A stretch of 64,000 nucleotides of DNA, from assembly GCA_037176885.1 (NCBI GenBank), contig JAWWNJ010000001.1, positions 124,001-188,000 on the forward strand, written 5' to 3'. Below, piece after piece: positions 60,153 through 64,000 of this stretch. The stretch is from Favolaschia claudopus (Eukaryota; Basidiomycota; Agaricomycetes; Agaricales; Mycenaceae). Both the position numbers and the translations under genes were made by a program. The notes beneath the pieces were generated by a model. That model had not been told where the DNA came from. It searched no databases and saw only the letters and a list, made by a program, of their open reading frames with translations. Numbering within the stretch: position 1 is the stretch's first letter; every line of letters starts with the position of its first letter.

Positions 60153-61275
60153 TTGGATCCGAGCAAAGGTGGGATGGAGAGATTGCACCACGCACGTACC
60201 TGCTTTTATACTGGAAATGTATCGCCCGGTGCGCATGGGCCACAATAGAAGATCCAATCTGGTGCCCATGTTCAACAATGTTGTCGGAACCCCACTTTCA
60301 ATGTGAACCTAAAAATGCAGCGTCAACAGTCACTCACTCGGATCTCAAGCCGAGGGAGAGGTTATTGCCGATCTTTGTTCAGCGTCGCGCTCTGACACCA
60401 AGAGTTATTTTCCCCCAACCTAGAGCTGTTAGAGACGCGGGCGTTTGATTGAACTGTTCTCGGTGGTTCGGGGCCTCCGATAATAGCTCTACAAATGTAG
60501 TAGAATCCCGAACGTACCTGAGGAATGGCTTATGTGCTTTGTCCGATGAGATAGCAGAGACTCGGAAAGGGCTTCCTTATTCCAGTAGAGGCAAAATCAA
60601 AGCTTCTCCGGTTGCACCAGGCGGACCCAGAGTGGTGATAATAGACGGCGTAGACGCAACATATCCGGATCGCGCAATCCGGCGTTCGTGGGGCGAATCG
60701 CGACATCCACACGCACCTCCAGGTTGGCCTGGCATATCGGCGGCTCTTCTTTCCCAAGAACAGGAAAGCAGAACAAAGATAGTAGTGCCCCATTTTGATC
60801 AGAAGAAAATCGGTCAATGGACCTTTGTTTTTATAGAACTTTCGAAGAGACTTGTATAGCAGTAGAGGGAAAGTGGCTTAAAAGTTCTCCGGTGCTTGGG
60901 ATGGAGAGGGACGAGTATATGTAGCGCTTGAGCGTGTATGTGTGTCACTGCCCAAAAATATTCGAGCGTGTAAGTCTGCCAGGTGACGGTAGTAGCTGGA
61001 GATTGGCTGGAGAAGGTGCTGAGGAAGGAGGTGTGACCTGTCACTCTTTCCGTCGCATCACATCATCGGCCGGCCGTGCCGCCGATGTGGCAGCTCATCC
61101 CGTTGATCTAGTCGCTATTCCGAAGGCCGGAGGATCGTATATGTATGGCTCCCCATCTCTTCGGAAGCCCTCCGAGACTGATCGGTTATGATTTGAAAAA
61201 GCTACCGAGCACAAGAATGAAGTAGGAACGGTCGGCATTGATCTCTTTTGGGGCGCAGCAACTGAGGGAACACTC
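60153..61275. other. Intergenic, nothing recognised
   Basis: Contains the GH71 promoter (upstream of 60152, minus strand). On the minus strand AGGTACGTGCGTGG near 60190-60200 could instead be a splice donor of an upstream untranslated exon. No gene motif in the remainder. Confidence 0.4.
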
Positions 61276-64000
61276 TACTCGTCATATATCGAACCATGCT
61301 CGCGATACGCATGACGTCCAATCCATTCTTCCGCAACCGCCTTCCCGCACGCATAACAGAGGTGTGTTCCGCATACGCATACCATATGGTTGCACCCGTC
61401 GATCTACAGTACGGGATATTTTTCGTCAACAATTTTGTTTCAGATTCAGCGAGCTGGAAAGCCACCGCCGACAGACCTTATTGACTCTGGCACCACATGT
61501 CTCATTAGGACACACAACAGTCCTCAATCCCTGCACCTCCCGCCACATCTGCTCCTTCTTCATCTTTCCCTTCTTCTGTTCCTTCAAAAACACGTATTCC
61601 TCTGCTTCGATTCGCGAATTAACTGCGCGCAAAGATGATTCACATTCCTTGCATCGAAAATCTGCGAGAGCAGGTACGCCATCGGTATCCGACGTACACA
61701 CCGTCCTCTCGACCGCAGGCTTCGCAAACCCGCAATCAAGGCACCAAGCGTACAAGAAACGCACTCGGTCGTCCAAAGCGACTTGCAATCCTCCAAGAGA
61801 GATTGCATGACGATTATACCGCGAAAGTGTCTTGATGGTCGGCCTGCGTCGGCAAAAGGGGCATGTAAACTGCATCGTGTTAAGCAACTTTCCTGGGGCG
61901 TTTTCTCCGTACTAAAACAGGATGAGTTTGAACGACACGACGAGAAAGACAAATGGACCGACCCATTCATGCAAACATTTCTGATCAACCAGTTGGTTAC
62001 ACCCAGTGCGGCCACAAGCTTGTACGAGCTTCGTACTCTGCACCTCCTCAAAACAGAGCGAACACGTCGATAACACAATCTCCCCTCGGCCAATGAGATT
62101 CTCGATTCCGAACAACTTCCCCCGTATCGCGAATGCGCTTGCTGTTCAAGATAAGACTTGCGGGCGTCTGTACACTCTTGACACCGGCATTACCACTCCC
62201 GAAAACAACCTCCCCGAACGCCTGCATGAGTTTGAATGCCGATTTGCCTTTGAATATGTCACTCTTGTGATCCTCTGAGAACCCAAGCCACCCAACGCCG
62301 TTTTGCGCGACAAGAACGCCCGCTGTGGTATTCTCCTCCACCGTTGTTTTCAACGCGGCGTTGGTGCAAGCAGGACAGATGTAAGCCTGACTATCCGTCG
62401 CGGTGCGAAATTTCTGGGGGACGATGACTCGGTTCGAACAGGAGGAACATTCAAGCCAGGGGCAGGCGACGCCGTTGCGACAATAATAACAACGCGGCGG
62501 AATCTGATATAGAGTCAAAAACATTTCGGAAACAAAGAAGTTCGAGATAACGAGCCTTGAGAGCAGGCACGTCAACCAACACGTATTGGGCCCGGCACGT
62601 ACGACGGGAGCATTCGACCCAGCAGCTCTCGCTCTGAAAATTCATCGGTGAGATACAAAATGAAAGAAGAAACCGACGCACATCATCGAGGTCCGGATAG
62701 CGCTCTGCCAATTTCGCCGCAGACAGGGCTCCCCGCACGCAAAGTCCACACACATCACTGTGTACGTGGCTCATAATCGTGATACTCCGCCTGAGATAAT
62801 ATCCATGTAAACGTACTGGAAAAAATTCCTGAATGACATGAACGACTCACCGAATTCCGCACTTCTTACACTGAACCTTGACATCCCCAACCCCCCTCGT
62901 CTTCCTCGGCGTCCAAGGCACCGTCACCTCCAGCGATAAATCCCTACCATCATTGTTTAAACAATGAGCGTTGGAACGTTAAAACCAGTTTAACCACTGA
63001 TTGATTCAAAGTGGTTTAAACAGGGAGGGTTGTTTAAACCACCGTAATTTCAAAAAGGAATGCCAACAGCAAGACTCGAACTGCTGACTCGCCAAGCATC
63101 AAGCAGAACAATGAGACAGAGGATAACCACTACACCAAGAGACCTTATAGACGTCTGAATTTGAGATGGCTATGTAGTGTCACCTTCTTGGTTTTCGTAG
63201 TGACAACCCGCCACTTGTTCATTCCCCAACTAATCATCAACCCGGCCCTAAAGAGCGCTTCTGCTTTTCAAGGATACACTTATCATCGAAATTTGGTCAG
63301 TGAAGTTCAGCTTCCTGCTATGCATTAGGGAGCTGATCAAGCCCAATTGCATAAAATTTGAAGGAGCGAAACAAAAACATAAAGACAATTGTTTAATCAT
63401 GGTTTAAACACGGATTAAACAAGTGAGCTTAAACACCTGTTTAATCCTCTTAGTGTTTACTGAATCTGACAAACACACCCGCTAACTTGAACCAGTGATT
63501 CTGGCAACAACCTTGGAATAAGTAGGCTACTTGAAACTCTGATACTATGCAAATGTATAAAGTCCATGGTGCATCTGCTTCACAAACTCCCACTTCTCAC
63601 TGAGTTGAATGACTTAACTGTTAAAATAAGGTCTTGTTGGTCTGATTGCAGCCGTGCCCAGACAGCACAGTTTTATTGCAGATCAAGGTTGTCTGGTGCA
63701 GTGGTATGGACTGTGTTCACTAGTGCCACTTGTGTTATGCATTACTGTGTTCGAGTCCCAGTCTCACCATTTTGTGTTTTGCTTCAGGTTTGAACACCCC
63801 TCAAAATGTTTAAACACCCCCTCCCTTTACCTTGCTCTGTACGCAGCTATGCTAAAATCAAACAGTAGTTAAACATGATTAATCGTTCCAACGTGGATTG
63901 TTTAAACAATGATGGTAGGGTTACTGTCCAGCGGCGCATCAAGATTCAACTCGACAAGCTGATACCTCCGCATCCCCTCGTACACCCGCTTCTCCTTCGC
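61276..64000 (-). CDS. RBR-like (RING-IBR-RING) zinc-binding protein, interrupted by a TIR element and truncated at window edge
   Basis: Probable ubiquitin ligase-like protein. The window edge starts inside it (KEKRVYEGMRRYQLVELNLD). After the 979-bp insert come SLEVTVPWTPRKTRGVGDVK and VQCKKCG, then HVHSDVCGLCVRGALS. A middle region has four CxxC pairs: CYYCRNGVACPWLECSSC, then CPACTNA. A RING-like part follows: STCSLCFEEVQSTKLVQACG, CNQLVDQKCLHEWYG and CPFCRRRP. Further CxxC pairs are in LYAWCLDCGFAKP and FRCKECE. After a final intron comes the RING2/IBR-type end CNHMVCVCGTHLCYACG, stop at 61276. The last motif closely follows the GCNHMxCxCGxxFCYxCG pattern of RBR enzymes. The order of zinc sites is longer than in classical RBR proteins, so this may be a separate fungal branch. 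The frame breaks at the insert unless it is removed. Confidence 0.72.
63056..63147 (-). ncRNA. tRNA-derived (SINE-like) segment
   Basis: On the minus strand there is an A-box-like TGGTGTAGTGG (63127-63137), then a B-box GTTCGAGTC (63073-63081), and a T run shortly after. This is the internal pol III promoter layout of a tRNA. The ends do not pair into an acceptor stem, so this is not a working tRNA. Confidence 0.5.
63687..63768 (+). ncRNA. Second tRNA-derived segment, opposite strand
   Basis: On the plus strand there is an A-box-like TGGTGCAGTGG (63694-63704), a B-box GTTCGAGTC (63749-63757), and an end CTCACCATTTTG with a short T run. The same pol III-type layout as the segment at 63056-63147, which lies inverted 0.6 kb away in the same TIR element. 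The acceptor stem does not pair. Confidence 0.5.

Larger units (their letters stand above)
62942..63920. mobile_element. 979-bp TIR element with tRNA-like segments and GTTTAAAC motifs
   Basis: Both ends begin CCCTACCATCATTGTTTAAA and are identical for 24 bp. After a short mismatch both share CGTTGGAACG, giving about 36 bp of inverted repeat. Each end includes the 14-bp palindrome ATTGTTTAAACAAT. GTTTAAAC occurs six times in the element. A perfect hairpin with 11-bp arms GTGGTTTAAAC lies at 63011-63042. There is no transposase frame, so the element must be non-autonomous. No clear target duplication was found. Confidence 0.82.

Noticed and set aside
63056..63147. A functional tRNA gene
   Set aside because: A- and B-boxes are present but the acceptor arms do not pair and the anticodon arm is not clear.

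Overview
This window comes from the nuclear genome of a basidiomycete, most likely a wood- or litter-decaying agaricomycete. The genes have many short introns (about 45-75 nt). There is a class II heme peroxidase, a GH71 alpha-1,3-glucanase, F-box/leucine-rich proteins, and a KDZ transposase with its CxC2 cysteine cluster, all typical of that class. All gene models here were read by eye from open frames, splice sites and family motifs; nothing was searched in a database.

Layout. Positions 1-2089 (-) hold part of a Plavaka-type DNA transposase. A frameshifted kinase-like gene follows at 2308-4788 (+). At 5810-7365 (-) is a membrane-anchored hypothetical protein with several one-base phase breaks. 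Directly upstream of it are two small non-coding elements, 7421-8035 and 8041-8304. Positions 9.6-20.7 kb are accessory: a decayed gene with a homeodomain-like helix, a divergent RNase H1 N-terminal (viroplasmin)-like gene, small coiled-coil genes, a KDZ remnant, diverged tandem repeats and an F-box gene. Positions 21.3-26.1 kb carry an apparently intact KDZ transposon: a small Trp/Gly-rich gene and a 1,165-residue CxC2-KDZ transposase.

From 27 to 49 kb, core genes alternate with two more copies of the kinase-like family (27080-29300 and 46968-49178, both -). The core genes are an F-box protein, a cytochrome P450, a short-chain dehydrogenase, a second F-box protein and a 1,664-residue PHD-SET protein of the Set3/MLL5 type. 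From 50 to 60 kb lie three secreted enzymes, all on the minus strand: a class II peroxidase, an S28 serine peptidase and a GH71 glucanase. The window ends in an RBR-type (RING-IBR-RING) gene that runs off the right edge.

Two terminal-inverted-repeat elements sit inside coding sequence. One is a 564-bp element in the GH71 gene. The other is a 979-bp element in the RBR gene, and it carries two tRNA-like segments on opposite strands and many GTTTAAAC motifs. The most promising threads for new biology are the three-copy kinase-like family with its conserved C-terminal tail, the partly exonised GH71 insert, and the tRNA-like TIR element.
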